This document shows, in pieces, positions 7,539 to 14,876 of a DNA stretch of 14,876 nucleotides (the stretch's first letter is position 1; each line of letters opens with the position of its first letter). A program made the position numbers and the translations under genes. Source of the DNA: CAG-791 sp963629395. GTDB lineage: Bacteria; Bacillota; Clostridia; Lachnospirales; Lachnospiraceae. The stretch lies in assembly GCA_963629395.1 (NCBI GenBank), contig CAVGIV010000064.1, positions 1 to 14,876 of the forward strand, written 5' to 3'. The notes under the pieces are model-generated. The model ran no database searches. It saw nothing but the letters and a program-made list of their open reading frames with translations, and had not been told where the DNA came from.

Positions 7539-9740
7539 ATGGGGAAGTTCGATGTTTACTATGAACAGTTGAAAAATAAGATGACGGCTCTGCCGCAGGA
7601 CCGGGGACAATGGCGGCAGAGCCTGCAGGAGGCCATGGCGGGCATCGAGGCGGAGCGGGAGGCGGATATCCCCTCTGGCGCAGAAAGACTGGAGGGCTTC
7701 GACTATGTCCAGAACTGCAACAGTGCGCTCATGAACTGCGCGGCCGAGAAGATCAAGAAGGAGGCTTCGTGGGACGCAACAGTCCGGCGCATTCGCATCC
7801 GGATTGGAAAGCCAGACCTCCAGATTCCCCGCGGGAGCAGTGACTGGCTGGTCAGCCTGATGAAAACGGACGATTCGGATGAAAGCATGAACTACAACGA
7901 TAAGCTCGTTGGGCAGATGGCGCTTTGCACCGGAGCAATCAGCCAGAGCCAATACGTGACACTGCGCCAGATGGGCGGGTATAGCCGTGTTCCGGGCGAT
8001 TCCCGGAATGCAATCATCGACGAGCAGCACTCTGCGGCGGGGGATCTGCTGAACGCGCTGGACAGGCTGGTTCAAAAGGGACGGCAGCAGCTGGAGACGT
8101 TTCAGCAGAGCGTCAATGTCGTTTGCGGTCTGGAAGCGAACAATCAGGCGCTGAACCAAGCGTTTGCGGTCATCGAGTCAGACGAGATCCGGATCATGGA
8201 TCATGCGGAGGACTGCCTGAACGACATCAAAAATTTCAAGAAGCAGTGGCGGCTTCCGAAGGAAGACATCGAAGCGCGGCAGGCAAACTGGCCCCCTCGC
8301 ATCGCTAACAAAGAGCAAATGGAGCAAGCCCGTGAAGCGGCGGAGAATATAGCGGGTTTGACTTACGACGATATGATTGAGAAATTCGGCAAGGAAGTGC
8401 CGGCCAAGGAAAATGGGGCCGAGCAGAAGCCCGCCTTCACGGAAGCCGAGAAGTATCAGCTGAAGAACCAGACGGTCAATGATTACCTGCAGCGCTACGG
8501 ACTGGAGGCGGGTGACAAGTTCTCACAAAACGATTCGGGCTACACGCTTTATCAGAACCAGAAGGGTGATACCGTCATTATGCGGGTGGATGAGATCAAG
8601 GCAGACGGGGGCGGTGTGCGCTATGAGATCCGCGATGACGCCCCCGGGCGCTACGTGAACCACGACCTCGCCCGGCAGGCGAAAACGGCGGCCGATTGGT
8701 GCAAGTGGCTGGAGGAGGATGACGGCAAGAAACACTCGCAGGAATATCAGGATTTGAACGAGCAGGTAAAGAAGCTGGCGGATCTGCGGCTGGGCGACCA
8801 GCCCAGTTGGCCCGAGGTCAAAAATGCCAGCGAGCAGATCGGCCGGTTCAATACATTGCTGAAGAAGTTCTTCGAGATGCAGAAGAAGATCCCCCTCCGG
8901 GTCGAGGAAAGGGAGTATGACAAGCTCGTCAAGAAACTGACGGCCTTTTCCACGGAGAAGAACGCCGCCATCAGCGCGTTATACGAACACCTTGCCACCC
9001 GGGATCGGTTTGAACTGAACGGAAAAGAGATCAGCGAGTCCATTCATGCGGCGCAGGAAAAGAACGCCGGCAACAGGCCTCTCACTACACTGCAGAATTA
9101 CAAGACCTTTGCGCGGTCCTGGAGCGAGACGATGGGGGCAATCAAGGAAGACGTATCTGCCCGGGAAGAAGCCGACCTGCGTGGATATTCTTTCTCGGAA
9201 GCCAAGGGAAAATTTGATAAGTTTGAGCACCCGAAAGATGGCCTTGACAGGGCAAACGGCATCGCAATGAAGGCAATCCTTGGCGAGGATCTGTATAAGG
9301 CGGGCGTTGAAGGAAAAGTCTTTCCGGAGCAGCTGGCAAATGTGCTGGGCAAGAGCGCCCTTGCCTGCGGCGTGATCGAGCAGCTGCTGGATATGGAATC
9401 GAAGATGGGCATCGAGGCTAAGCATCCTATCCAGGACCTGATCACAAACGGCAAGCTCAGCGAAGTGGTGGACATGGTGAAGAACTCCAGAAGCTTCGGC
9501 GAGAACTACAGCTTCCTCGACCTGAGCCACTGCACACAGAAAAGGCTGGATAAGATCCTTGCCGGCAAAGAGAAGGGCGTGCTTTCCGCGAAAGTGGTTG
9601 CGAAGGATATCATGAAAAGCTATCTGTCGGCCGCCCGGGATCAGAAGCAGGCTGGCGGAAATCAGGCAGGGCAGGGGATGGAGAAAAAGGCTCTCCCCGA
9701 GCGGAATAATCAGCAAGGCCCTCAGAATCAGCCCGGTTAA
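7539..9740 (+). CDS. Large soluble protein of unknown function, family member B
   Basis: A tandem paralogue of the gene ending at 7347. The 733-residue protein shares MGKFDVYYEQLKNKM, NCNSALMNCAAEKIKKE (59-75), YNDKLVGQMALCTG (119-132), VIESDEIRIM (211-220), the beta-rich GDTVIMRV (343-350) and APGRYVNHDLA, FELNGKEISESI (491-502), VVDMVKNSRSFGENYSFLDL (643-662) and VVAKDIMKSYL (686-696), ending in a Gln/Lys/Gly-rich tail. Five cysteines align with those of the paralogue (60, 67, 130, 226, 610 here). No signal peptide or membrane segment is visible. The start at 7539 has GGAGAG 9 nt upstream. It is shorter than its neighbour mainly in the linker and in the region between the helical bundle and the C-terminal module. 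Its function is unknown; expression from its own family promoter suggests it acts alongside, not in a fixed operon with, its neighbour. Confidence 0.9.
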   Translation: MGKFDVYYEQLKNKMTALPQDRGQWRQSLQEAMAGIEAEREADIPSGAERLEGFDYVQNCNSALMNCAAEKIKKEASWDATVRRIRIRIGKPDLQIPRGSSDWLVSLMKTDDSDESMNYNDKLVGQMALCTGAISQSQYVTLRQMGGYSRVPGDSRNAIIDEQHSAAGDLLNALDRLVQKGRQQLETFQQSVNVVCGLEANNQALNQAFAVIESDEIRIMDHAEDCLNDIKNFKKQWRLPKEDIEARQANWPPRIANKEQMEQAREAAENIAGLTYDDMIEKFGKEVPAKENGAEQKPAFTEAEKYQLKNQTVNDYLQRYGLEAGDKFSQNDSGYTLYQNQKGDTVIMRVDEIKADGGGVRYEIRDDAPGRYVNHDLARQAKTAADWCKWLEEDDGKKHSQEYQDLNEQVKKLADLRLGDQPSWPEVKNASEQIGRFNTLLKKFFEMQKKIPLRVEEREYDKLVKKLTAFSTEKNAAISALYEHLATRDRFELNGKEISESIHAAQEKNAGNRPLTTLQNYKTFARSWSETMGAIKEDVSAREEADLRGYSFSEAKGKFDKFEHPKDGLDRANGIAMKAILGEDLYKAGVEGKVFPEQLANVLGKSALACGVIEQLLDMESKMGIEAKHPIQDLITNGKLSEVVDMVKNSRSFGENYSFLDLSHCTQKRLDKILAGKEKGVLSAKVVAKDIMKSYLSAARDQKQAGGNQAGQGMEKKALPERNNQQGPQNQPG

Positions 9741-9799
9741 ACGACAGACGAAGTAAACTGCATCGCTTCCAATTTTCTGATGACGCGGCCGTTACGCTT

Positions 9800-9840
9800 G
9801 ATAGGATACTCCCTGCTGTAGCCGCAGGGAGTATCCTATC
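9800..9840 (+). terminator. Perfect 17-bp hairpin after the second large gene
   Basis: Arms 9800-9816 and 9824-9840 (GATAGGATACTCCCTGC and its exact complement) flank a 7-nt loop, 59 bases after the stop codon. It is the likely transcript end, although AACGAAAAAAATG rather than a U-tract follows, so classical intrinsic termination is not certain. Confidence 0.6.
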
Positions 9841-9896
9841 AACGAAAAAAATGTTAAGAATTTTCAAAAACTATTTTCTTTTTATATCCCCTGTGT

Positions 9897-9940
9897 TATA
9901 CTGACTAACCGATTGAATGGTCGATTTGAGTCCATTCAAT
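9897..9940 (+). promoter_or_regulatory. Lipoprotein promoter -10 and candidate operator
   Basis: A -10 TATACT lies at 9897-9902; no good -35 is seen 17 bp upstream in the T-rich stretch, so an activator may be needed. Just downstream, ATTGAATGG (9912-9920) and CCATTCAAT (9932-9940) form a perfect 9-bp inverted repeat with an 11-bp spacer. Its position over the expected transcription start suits a repressor operator, though it could also be a leader hairpin. Confidence 0.45.
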
Positions 9941-9971
9941 GTATTCTAAAAGTGAAAAGGAGTCTTACCCA

Positions 9972-10649
9972 ATGAAAAAAGCACTTGCACTTGCTTTGAC
10001 GCTGTGCCTGGCACTATCTGCTACCGCCTGTGGAGGAAAGTCCGGCGATGATGCTGCTTCCAGTGAGCCTGCTGACCAGAGCGCTGCTTCCGAAACGCAG
10101 ACTCAGCGCGTAGAGCCCCTGCCCAGTGCCGAAATCGACACGGAAAACCTGGCCGACGGAAACTATGCGGTGTCCTTCTCAACGGATGATATCATCCATG
10201 ACGGCGATTCGCTGGAGCTGCGCTTTACCGTGTACGACTGCGCTCTGTACGATACGGTTGAGGTCTCGCAGCTGACTGCCGGGGACACCCTGGTGGTGAA
10301 TGGAGAGGACATCACTGTGGAGTCCGTGGAACAGACCGGCTATGGCATCAGTGTCAACGGTGGTCTGGAAAACGGCGGCGTTGATTTGTCTCCCGGTGAG
10401 GGCGGTACTTACTATCTTTCCCTGATGGACAATAATAAGGACTATCAGCCTGTGGGCGAGGTCACTCTGCCTTTTGCTGAAGATTTTGTCTTCACCGACG
10501 ACTCGGATCAGTCTAACCCCGGGCAGACGTTCAGTGCGGAGGAGTTGTCCGGCTTGGAAGGCGATACGCAGGGCTTTATTGCGGCCAACACCACGCTCAC
10601 CATGGTAGGCGGCTATATCACCGCTATCGAGCGGGCATTTATGCCCTGA
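9972..10649 (+). CDS. Putative lipoprotein of unknown function
   Basis: A 225-residue protein with a classical lipoprotein signal: MKK, a hydrophobic run of Leu and Ala, and the lipobox residues SATAC with Cys20 as the lipidated residue. A low-complexity Ser/Ala/Asp/Glu spacer (about 21-55) follows, as is usual for surface lipoproteins. The mature part is acidic and beta-strand-like, with YAVSFSTDD, LELRFTVYDCALYDTVEV and GDTLVVNGEDITVESVEQT. I know no assigned function. The ATG at 9972 has AAAAGGAG 9 nt upstream; an in-frame ATG at 9939 would place a non-hydrophobic stretch before the signal peptide and falls inside the inverted repeat, so it is rejected. The gene is monocistronic: own promoter region, and a hairpin terminator about 45 bp after the stop. 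Exported and anchored to the outer face of the membrane. Confidence 0.88.
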   Translation: MKKALALALTLCLALSATACGGKSGDDAASSEPADQSAASETQTQRVEPLPSAEIDTENLADGNYAVSFSTDDIIHDGDSLELRFTVYDCALYDTVEVSQLTAGDTLVVNGEDITVESVEQTGYGISVNGGLENGGVDLSPGEGGTYYLSLMDNNKDYQPVGEVTLPFAEDFVFTDDSDQSNPGQTFSAEELSGLEGDTQGFIAANTTLTMVGGYITAIERAFMP

Positions 10650-10694
10650 TCTTTTTAAGATTCAATAAACTTTTCCGCAGAACGGAGCATACGA

Positions 10695-10745
10695 AACGGC
10701 GCATGGTCATTGCTTATAGGCAATGACCACGCGCCGTTCCTTTTG
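10695..10745 (+). terminator. Rho-independent terminator after the lipoprotein gene
   Basis: Arms 10695-10713 and 10720-10738 pair over 19 positions with one A-C mismatch (a G-U pair if read on the minus strand), loop TTATAG, followed by CCTTTTG. It lies 45 bases after the stop codon. Confidence 0.7.
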
Positions 10746-10826
10746 AGCAGAGGCGACTGTGAACTCTGGATGCGATGCGGCATCCAAGAATATCGCAGCC
10801 TTGCGGAGACATTACCGCTTGATCGT

Positions 10827-11095
10827 TCAACCGGCGGAATCCTGTGCGGCGGCCGCGCGGAGGGAATCGCTCGGTTGGAAAGGGATGCGCCAGAAACCAA
10901 AGACGGCGCAGAGGTAGTGCTGATCCCCCAATTTCACAACATCACCCACTGGCAGGCTGCGGCTGCAGTATCCTTCCGGATGCTGCAGATTGAACATCGC
11001 AAAGATTTCTTCCAAGAGGTATTGGCGATGCTGTTCATTCCCATAGGGCATCATTTGGATACCGGCATCTTCTTGCCGAACATAATGTAATTCAA
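10827..11095 (-). pseudogene. Fragment of a YodL-like conjugative-element protein
   Basis: Read on the minus strand from about 11095 the frame gives FELHYVRQEDAGIQ, then MMPYGNEQHRQYLLEEIFAM, FNLQHPEGYCSRSLPVGDVV and HYLCAVFGFWRIPF, ending at the stop at 10827. The pattern FNxxHPExYxxRSLxVxDVV...YxCxxFGF is what I know from YodL-domain accessory proteins of integrative and conjugative elements in Clostridia. The frame has a stop codon about 35 bases upstream of 11095, right where IS3 transposase sequence begins on the other strand. No ribosome binding site is seen before the Met codons at 11054 or 11051. I read it as a truncated passenger gene; the family name rests on remembered motifs. Confidence 0.55.
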
Positions 11096-11311
11096 AGTAT
11101 GTCCAGAGCTGGAAACCCTCGTGACAATGCTGTTATGGAGAGTTTCTTTGGCCGGTTCAAAGACACACTACGCAGACACTTTTACTTTTCATCACAAAAT
11201 GATCTGTACGATGTTGTGGCAAAGTGCGTTCATTATTTCAATTACACGAGACCTGTTCGCAAGCTGGGTGGGCTGCCACCTGTTTCTTTCAGACTAAATC
11301 TTGCAGCATAA
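11096..11311 (+). pseudogene. IS3-family transposase, C-terminal remnant
   Basis: SMSRAGNPRDNAVMESFFGRFKDTLRRHF is the hallmark end of the IS3-type DDE integrase core. It has the third catalytic acid (Glu in VMESFFG) and the conserved Lys seven residues later. HYFNYTRPVRKLGGLPPVSFRL completes the usual C-terminus, and the frame stops at 11309-11311. The first two catalytic aspartates and the helix-turn-helix part are absent, so only about a quarter of the orfB product remains. The left boundary abuts the minus-strand conjugative-element fragment. I could not establish the inverted-repeat end of the IS. Confidence 0.8.
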
Positions 11312-11531
11312 TGGGGATTTTGTGTCTACGAAGTCTTGACTATTTCACTTTAGCCGCGGGGTGTATCAATAAAGGCAGCGCAAAGCTGTCGTCTCCTTCA
11401 GACATGGAGAAATAAGACATGCCCTCGCCTGCATGAAGGGGGCGCGCGCCTTGCAATACATGTTTGGCAGCAGTTAGGGGGCGCGTCAAGTTTTCTGAGT
11501 CAATAAAGCTTTGTGTTTTTTCGCTGAACGC
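11312..11531. other. Spacer between the IS remnant and the third large gene
   Basis: No supported gene. The first 40 bases (TTTTGTGTCTACGAAGTC, then TTGACT) may be the right-hand end of the IS, but no partner repeat is available to test this. Further on, GGGGGCGCG occurs twice (11438-11446 and 11477-11485); the first copy overlaps the palindrome GGCGCGCGCC (11441-11450). No function is assigned. Confidence 0.35.
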
Positions 11532-11561
11532 GAGACATTTCGGTGGTCTGCGGTGTATACT
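11532..11561 (+). promoter_or_regulatory. Family promoter of the 957-residue gene
   Basis: GAGACA (11532-11537), an 18-bp spacer ending GGTG, and TATACT (11556-11561). Spacing is identical to the promoters at 4721 and 7450. A T6 run followed by CG lies 10 nt upstream of the -35, exactly as at 4721. The leader is about 30 nt. Confidence 0.7.
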
Positions 11562-11596
11562 AAACAAAACATAACATCGGAAGGAGATTTTTAATT

Positions 11597-14470
11597 ATGG
11601 GTTCATTTGTTTCTCTTCATTCTTTACGAGTATCCATCAGGGAGGCGCACCCTGAAATGACACCCCAACAGGTTACTGCCGAAGCTGAGCGTTATTACAC
11701 CACCGTGGTGAAACCTGTGCTATCTGAGCGTGAGATCATTGCGCTCTTTGAGAACGGCGAATACCGGCACGAGGGGACTCCCCCGCGTCGGCTGCCCCGC
11801 TATTCCAATGCAGAGCGGATCCGCCGCAGAGAGGTTTCGAGACTGATTCGTAAAGGAGCGCTGTTTGCAAGCGAATATCTTGATGACCTCTCCAACCGCT
11901 ATGTATATCGGCTGGACAAAGGCAGACCTGACCCGCGTCCGGGCGGTGATCCCAACCTGACCGAGGCGCAGCGGCAGGAACTGCAGGCGGACGCATGCCA
12001 GTTCAGCAGGGGCGGAATGCAGATGTTCTACCGCCCTACCAATATGCACCTGTTCTACAGCCGCCACAACGACAAAGATATCGCTGTTGTCGATAAACTG
12101 TTTGATCAGGAGGAGACTCGGCGGCGGCAGGTGAATGACGAAATTGCATTCCTGTTCGATACGAATGAAGGCCACTGGGAGGCCTACTACACTGAGAAGG
12201 TCGCGGAGCTGAAAAACACCGTCAGGTATCATGGAATGCAGGATGCCGAGATCAAAGAAGACATCAGAAACAATCTGCGGGAGCGGCGGACGAAGCTGCT
12301 GATGGAGCGTATGGATGAAGTCCTTGAACTGGCAGAGCACTTGGACGAGATGAGCGACCCGCGGCTCACTCCTGCCGAACTGGCCGAAAACCTTGTCACG
12401 CTTCAGAATATCAATTCTCTCATTTATAATATTGACAATGAATTTCTCATCAAGCCTCAAAGTTATGCGCCGTCACCCGAAGATCGGGAGAAGCTTGAGG
12501 AGTGCAGGAAGCTCCAGTCCAAGTTCACATGGGCGGAAGCGCGCATTGCCGTCTGCGCCAGTCCTCTTTATGAGTATCTCGACCCCGAAGCGCTGATGGA
12601 CTATAGCACGAGAGATGTGATGTTTGATTACGCTGACGTCAGGGAGGGTAATCGGGGGCATAGACATTACGACAAGCTTCGTGCAAAGCACAAGAATTAT
12701 AAAGCATATGTTAGCTCTGGCGTATCTGACTGCCTGACATGCCTGCTTCAGGACGCAGTCGGCATTACTACAGCCGGCCGCGATGTAGATCTGGAGAATG
12801 ATTTTGAAAAGCTGGTGACGGACTTCGGCTTTACTCTGGGCGAGAATGGAGCCAAGTGCAGATGCGAGTTTTTCAAGCATGAAGACGGTTCCCGCAGTAC
12901 AGAGATGGTCGATGGAAATGTACAGGCTCTGATTTCCGGCCGACCTTTGGTGTTTGAGCAGGATGGCCGCACCGCTGTTCTGAGCCTGAAATCTCCCACG
13001 AGTGCCGATACCACATGGGATGCCCCCGAGGCCCTGTTCAACTACTCCCTGAAGGCGGAAAACGAGAGGCTGACCAAGGAACTGAAGAAAGCCGATCCTT
13101 GGTATAGACGCTGCTCCGACGCATTCCGGAATATGCGCACCTGCTTTGAAAATCTCAGCACTGAATCCAAACTTACTTCCGACTCCGCACATCGGAAACT
13201 GGTCAAAATGCAATATACCGAGCTGCTTGCATTGAGCAATGCGTATCTTGCCAACAAGCCGGATAGAGGACACAACCTTCTGGAGCAGAGGCACATCGAT
13301 ATTGCCAACAAGCTCCGGACCTACGCTGCGGCGAAGCTGGAGCAGTTGGATCTGGTCGCGAAGGCACGGCTCGATCTGGATAAATTTCGCGGCTTGAATG
13401 CGGATCAGATCAAAAATGCTATTGCCAATAAGAAAAAATACCCTGTGGATATGCAGCGCCGGATGCGTGTGATGGGCTGGCTATTTGATCAGCATAGCAG
13501 CTATTATGCAGCCATGAACGGGAATGTAATCCCTGATATCAACGGAGCGATGACCTCGGCGTACAGCCGTTTGAGAGCAAATGAAATCCAGAATCCAGAC
13601 CATCGGGACAAGAGCACCCTGGTTGAGAACGAAAATGTTCGGGAAAATGTTGCCATTATGGTCGGAACCATGCTCTCATCAGAACTGATCCTGCAGGAAC
13701 GTTCCCGGTTGGCCGGGCGCGGTATGAAGGAGTATGGCCCTCTGGAGCGCAGCTTCAGAGAGATGAGACTTGGCACCGATGAGATGTTCCAGCGCCTGGG
13801 CGAGGCTGCGGTTCGCAGCGTCACGGGCAGAGAACTGAACGCGCTGGACGGCAGTGAGATGATGGATTTCCTGTCTGCCTTTGATGTGAAGACGCTGACT
13901 ACTGAGCTGGATGAGATTCGCCAGCTGAAGCTGGATACCGCTCAGGAGAGCCTGAAATCCATCTGCGACAAATCCTTTTCTGCCCTGCCGGGGCGAAGCG
14001 CGGAGGCCCTTGCGAATTTCAACACAAAATATATCACCAGACCGCTTGAGCAGTTCAGCCGCGATCTGAGCGACGGCACAATGGACATCCCCGACAAGGA
14101 GGGGCGCAGCCTGTTGGTTAACTGCGTCATCAGCAGTATGATCCAGTTGGAGGCTATGAGCAGGAATGGGACAAACGCCAACCGCCTTCTCCACTTGGTC
14201 GAGGATCCTGCAAGGCTACGTGATCTGCAGTCTATCCTTCTGAGCACGCAAACGTTTCGGGATATGGTGAGCCCAACCCTGAACGAAGATGGCAGACAGA
14301 TGGATCTTTCCGCCTTGTCTGCCCTGCTTGGTCAGCGTGGCCCCCAGAATTTTGCCAAGGAAATCATGGCGGATCCTACCTTTCAGAAACGTGCTGACAA
14401 TGTGATGCAGAAGACTCTGAACAATGTCAATCAAAACAAAAAATCATTCCGGCTCGGCGAACCCAAGTAA
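11597..14470 (+). CDS. Large soluble protein of unknown function, family member C
   Basis: A 957-residue, charged, mostly helical protein without signal peptide or membrane segments. The N-terminal half (MGSFVSLHSL..., Arg-rich around 57-105, with helices to about 330) has no resemblance I can see to the two other large genes. From the middle on, the same order of modules appears: a beta-rich segment RPLVFEQDGRTAVLSL (449-464), the helical bundle ending RLDLDKFRGLNADQIKNAI (591-609), and a C-terminal module with LLVNCVISSMIQLEAMSR (839-856), ARLRDLQSILLSTQTFRDMV (872-891) and NFAKEIMADPTF (918-929). Another helical region (680-800, with REMRLGTDEMFQRLGEAA) lies between the last two. The ATG at 11597 has GGAAGGAG 10 nt upstream. 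The shared promoter and module order make me place it in the same wider family; function unknown. Confidence 0.88.
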   Translation: MGSFVSLHSLRVSIREAHPEMTPQQVTAEAERYYTTVVKPVLSEREIIALFENGEYRHEGTPPRRLPRYSNAERIRRREVSRLIRKGALFASEYLDDLSNRYVYRLDKGRPDPRPGGDPNLTEAQRQELQADACQFSRGGMQMFYRPTNMHLFYSRHNDKDIAVVDKLFDQEETRRRQVNDEIAFLFDTNEGHWEAYYTEKVAELKNTVRYHGMQDAEIKEDIRNNLRERRTKLLMERMDEVLELAEHLDEMSDPRLTPAELAENLVTLQNINSLIYNIDNEFLIKPQSYAPSPEDREKLEECRKLQSKFTWAEARIAVCASPLYEYLDPEALMDYSTRDVMFDYADVREGNRGHRHYDKLRAKHKNYKAYVSSGVSDCLTCLLQDAVGITTAGRDVDLENDFEKLVTDFGFTLGENGAKCRCEFFKHEDGSRSTEMVDGNVQALISGRPLVFEQDGRTAVLSLKSPTSADTTWDAPEALFNYSLKAENERLTKELKKADPWYRRCSDAFRNMRTCFENLSTESKLTSDSAHRKLVKMQYTELLALSNAYLANKPDRGHNLLEQRHIDIANKLRTYAAAKLEQLDLVAKARLDLDKFRGLNADQIKNAIANKKKYPVDMQRRMRVMGWLFDQHSSYYAAMNGNVIPDINGAMTSAYSRLRANEIQNPDHRDKSTLVENENVRENVAIMVGTMLSSELILQERSRLAGRGMKEYGPLERSFREMRLGTDEMFQRLGEAAVRSVTGRELNALDGSEMMDFLSAFDVKTLTTELDEIRQLKLDTAQESLKSICDKSFSALPGRSAEALANFNTKYITRPLEQFSRDLSDGTMDIPDKEGRSLLVNCVISSMIQLEAMSRNGTNANRLLHLVEDPARLRDLQSILLSTQTFRDMVSPTLNEDGRQMDLSALSALLGQRGPQNFAKEIMADPTFQKRADNVMQKTLNNVNQNKKSFRLGEPK

Positions 14471-14686
14471 CTCGACACCGGATCAGACGAACTGCCCGGA
14501 GGATTTTCTGGAAGCAAGGATTCACTACGGGAATAGTACGTTAAACAATCACACATATTTTAACCGCAAGCAACAACCGGCGGTATTACGGGAGAAGAAG
14601 GTATCGTCTGTATCTCGGCATTTGTAGAATCGAGGATTAGGCGATGTTATTCCTAAATATGATGATTTGAGGCTATCCCAAATTAC

Positions 14687-14729
14687 AAAGCTTCGCGCCC
14701 CCTGCCATAAGGCGGGGACGCGAAGCTTT
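14687..14729. terminator. Hairpin between convergent genes
   Basis: An 11-bp perfect outer stem (14687-14697 with 14719-14729, AAAGCTTCGCG / CGCGAAGCTTT) encloses a C-run/G-run stem and a small GCC-ATAA-GGC hairpin. It lies between the third large gene and the convergent gene tail at the right edge, so it probably ends transcripts from both sides. The T-tracts are short on either strand. Confidence 0.65.
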
Positions 14730-14759
14730 TCAGCGCAGGGACTCCTTCCGCCGGTTCGC

Positions 14760-14876
14760 CTATGTTCTGTAAAAAGAACCCAGCTGTTCCGCACGGTGCC
14801 ATTTGCGAGCAATTTGCCATTTATCCTTATCATTTTCGTATACGAAACACAAAAAAAGCGGTGGTTCGTCATAGGT
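14760..14876 (-). CDS. 3' end of an unidentified minus-strand gene
   Basis: An open frame enters from the right edge on the minus strand and ends at a TAG (14760-14762). The 38 visible residues include TYDEPPLFLCFVYENDKD and WQIARKWHRAEQLGSFYRT, a composition typical of a real soluble protein and unlike the other frames here. It is followed by the long hairpin at 14687-14729. Too little is visible to name it. Confidence 0.5.
   Translation of the reverse strand, partial: TYDEPPLFLCFVYENDKDKWQIARKWHRAEQLGSFYRT

Noticed and set aside
11030..11095. A plus-strand reading HSHRAS...LAEHNVIQ that looks like a decayed IS3 HSDRGS motif upstream of the transposase tail
   Set aside because: The same bases read on the minus strand give a better, continuous match to the conjugative-element protein (MMPYGNEQHRQ), and the plus-strand similarity is only a few residues. 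It remains possible that the true junction lies within 11070-11095.
1..14876. CRISPR arrays, tRNA or rRNA genes
   Set aside because: No regularly spaced direct repeats, cloverleaf-like segments or ribosomal RNA signatures were seen.

Overview
The window looks like chromosomal DNA of a gut-type Clostridia (Bacillota, probably Oscillospiraceae or a relative). This is inferred from strong AGGAGG-type ribosome binding sites, moderately high G+C coding DNA with A+T-richer spacers, a Gram-positive style lipoprotein, an HU remnant, and scraps of IS3 and conjugative-element genes. No species can be named from the sequence alone.

Left part (1-3900): a gene tail at the left edge points at a minus-strand polyphosphate operon. 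ppk2 (polyphosphate:nucleotide phosphotransferase) comes first and ppk1 (polyphosphate kinase) follows. The operon has a recognisable promoter overlapped by short repeats, and a UUCG-loop terminator. Together the two enzymes would make and spend polyphosphate. Divergent from the ppk2 promoter lies the C-terminal two thirds of an HU gene, broken at its 5' side. About 840 bp without a supported gene follow, holding a minus-strand terminator and the second copy of a long hairpin first seen at 108-150.

Centre and right (4721-14470): three large genes of unknown function encode soluble proteins of 799, 733 and 957 residues. The first two are clear tandem paralogues. The third is much more diverged but keeps the same order of modules: a beta-rich middle segment, a helical bundle, and a C-terminal helical module ending near 'AKEI'. 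All three have nearly the same promoter: GRGACA, 18 bp ending in GGTG, then TATAMT. This suggests a co-regulated family. The first gene also has a structured leader of about 190 nt.

Between the second and third genes sit a 225-residue lipoprotein gene with a 9-bp inverted repeat at its promoter, and a mobile-element scar. The scar joins a minus-strand fragment of a YodL-like conjugative-element protein to the C-terminal end of an IS3-family transposase. At the right edge the tail of a minus-strand gene converges on the third large gene, with a long hairpin between them.

The most interesting content is the three-gene family with its shared promoter. I could not assign it a function.
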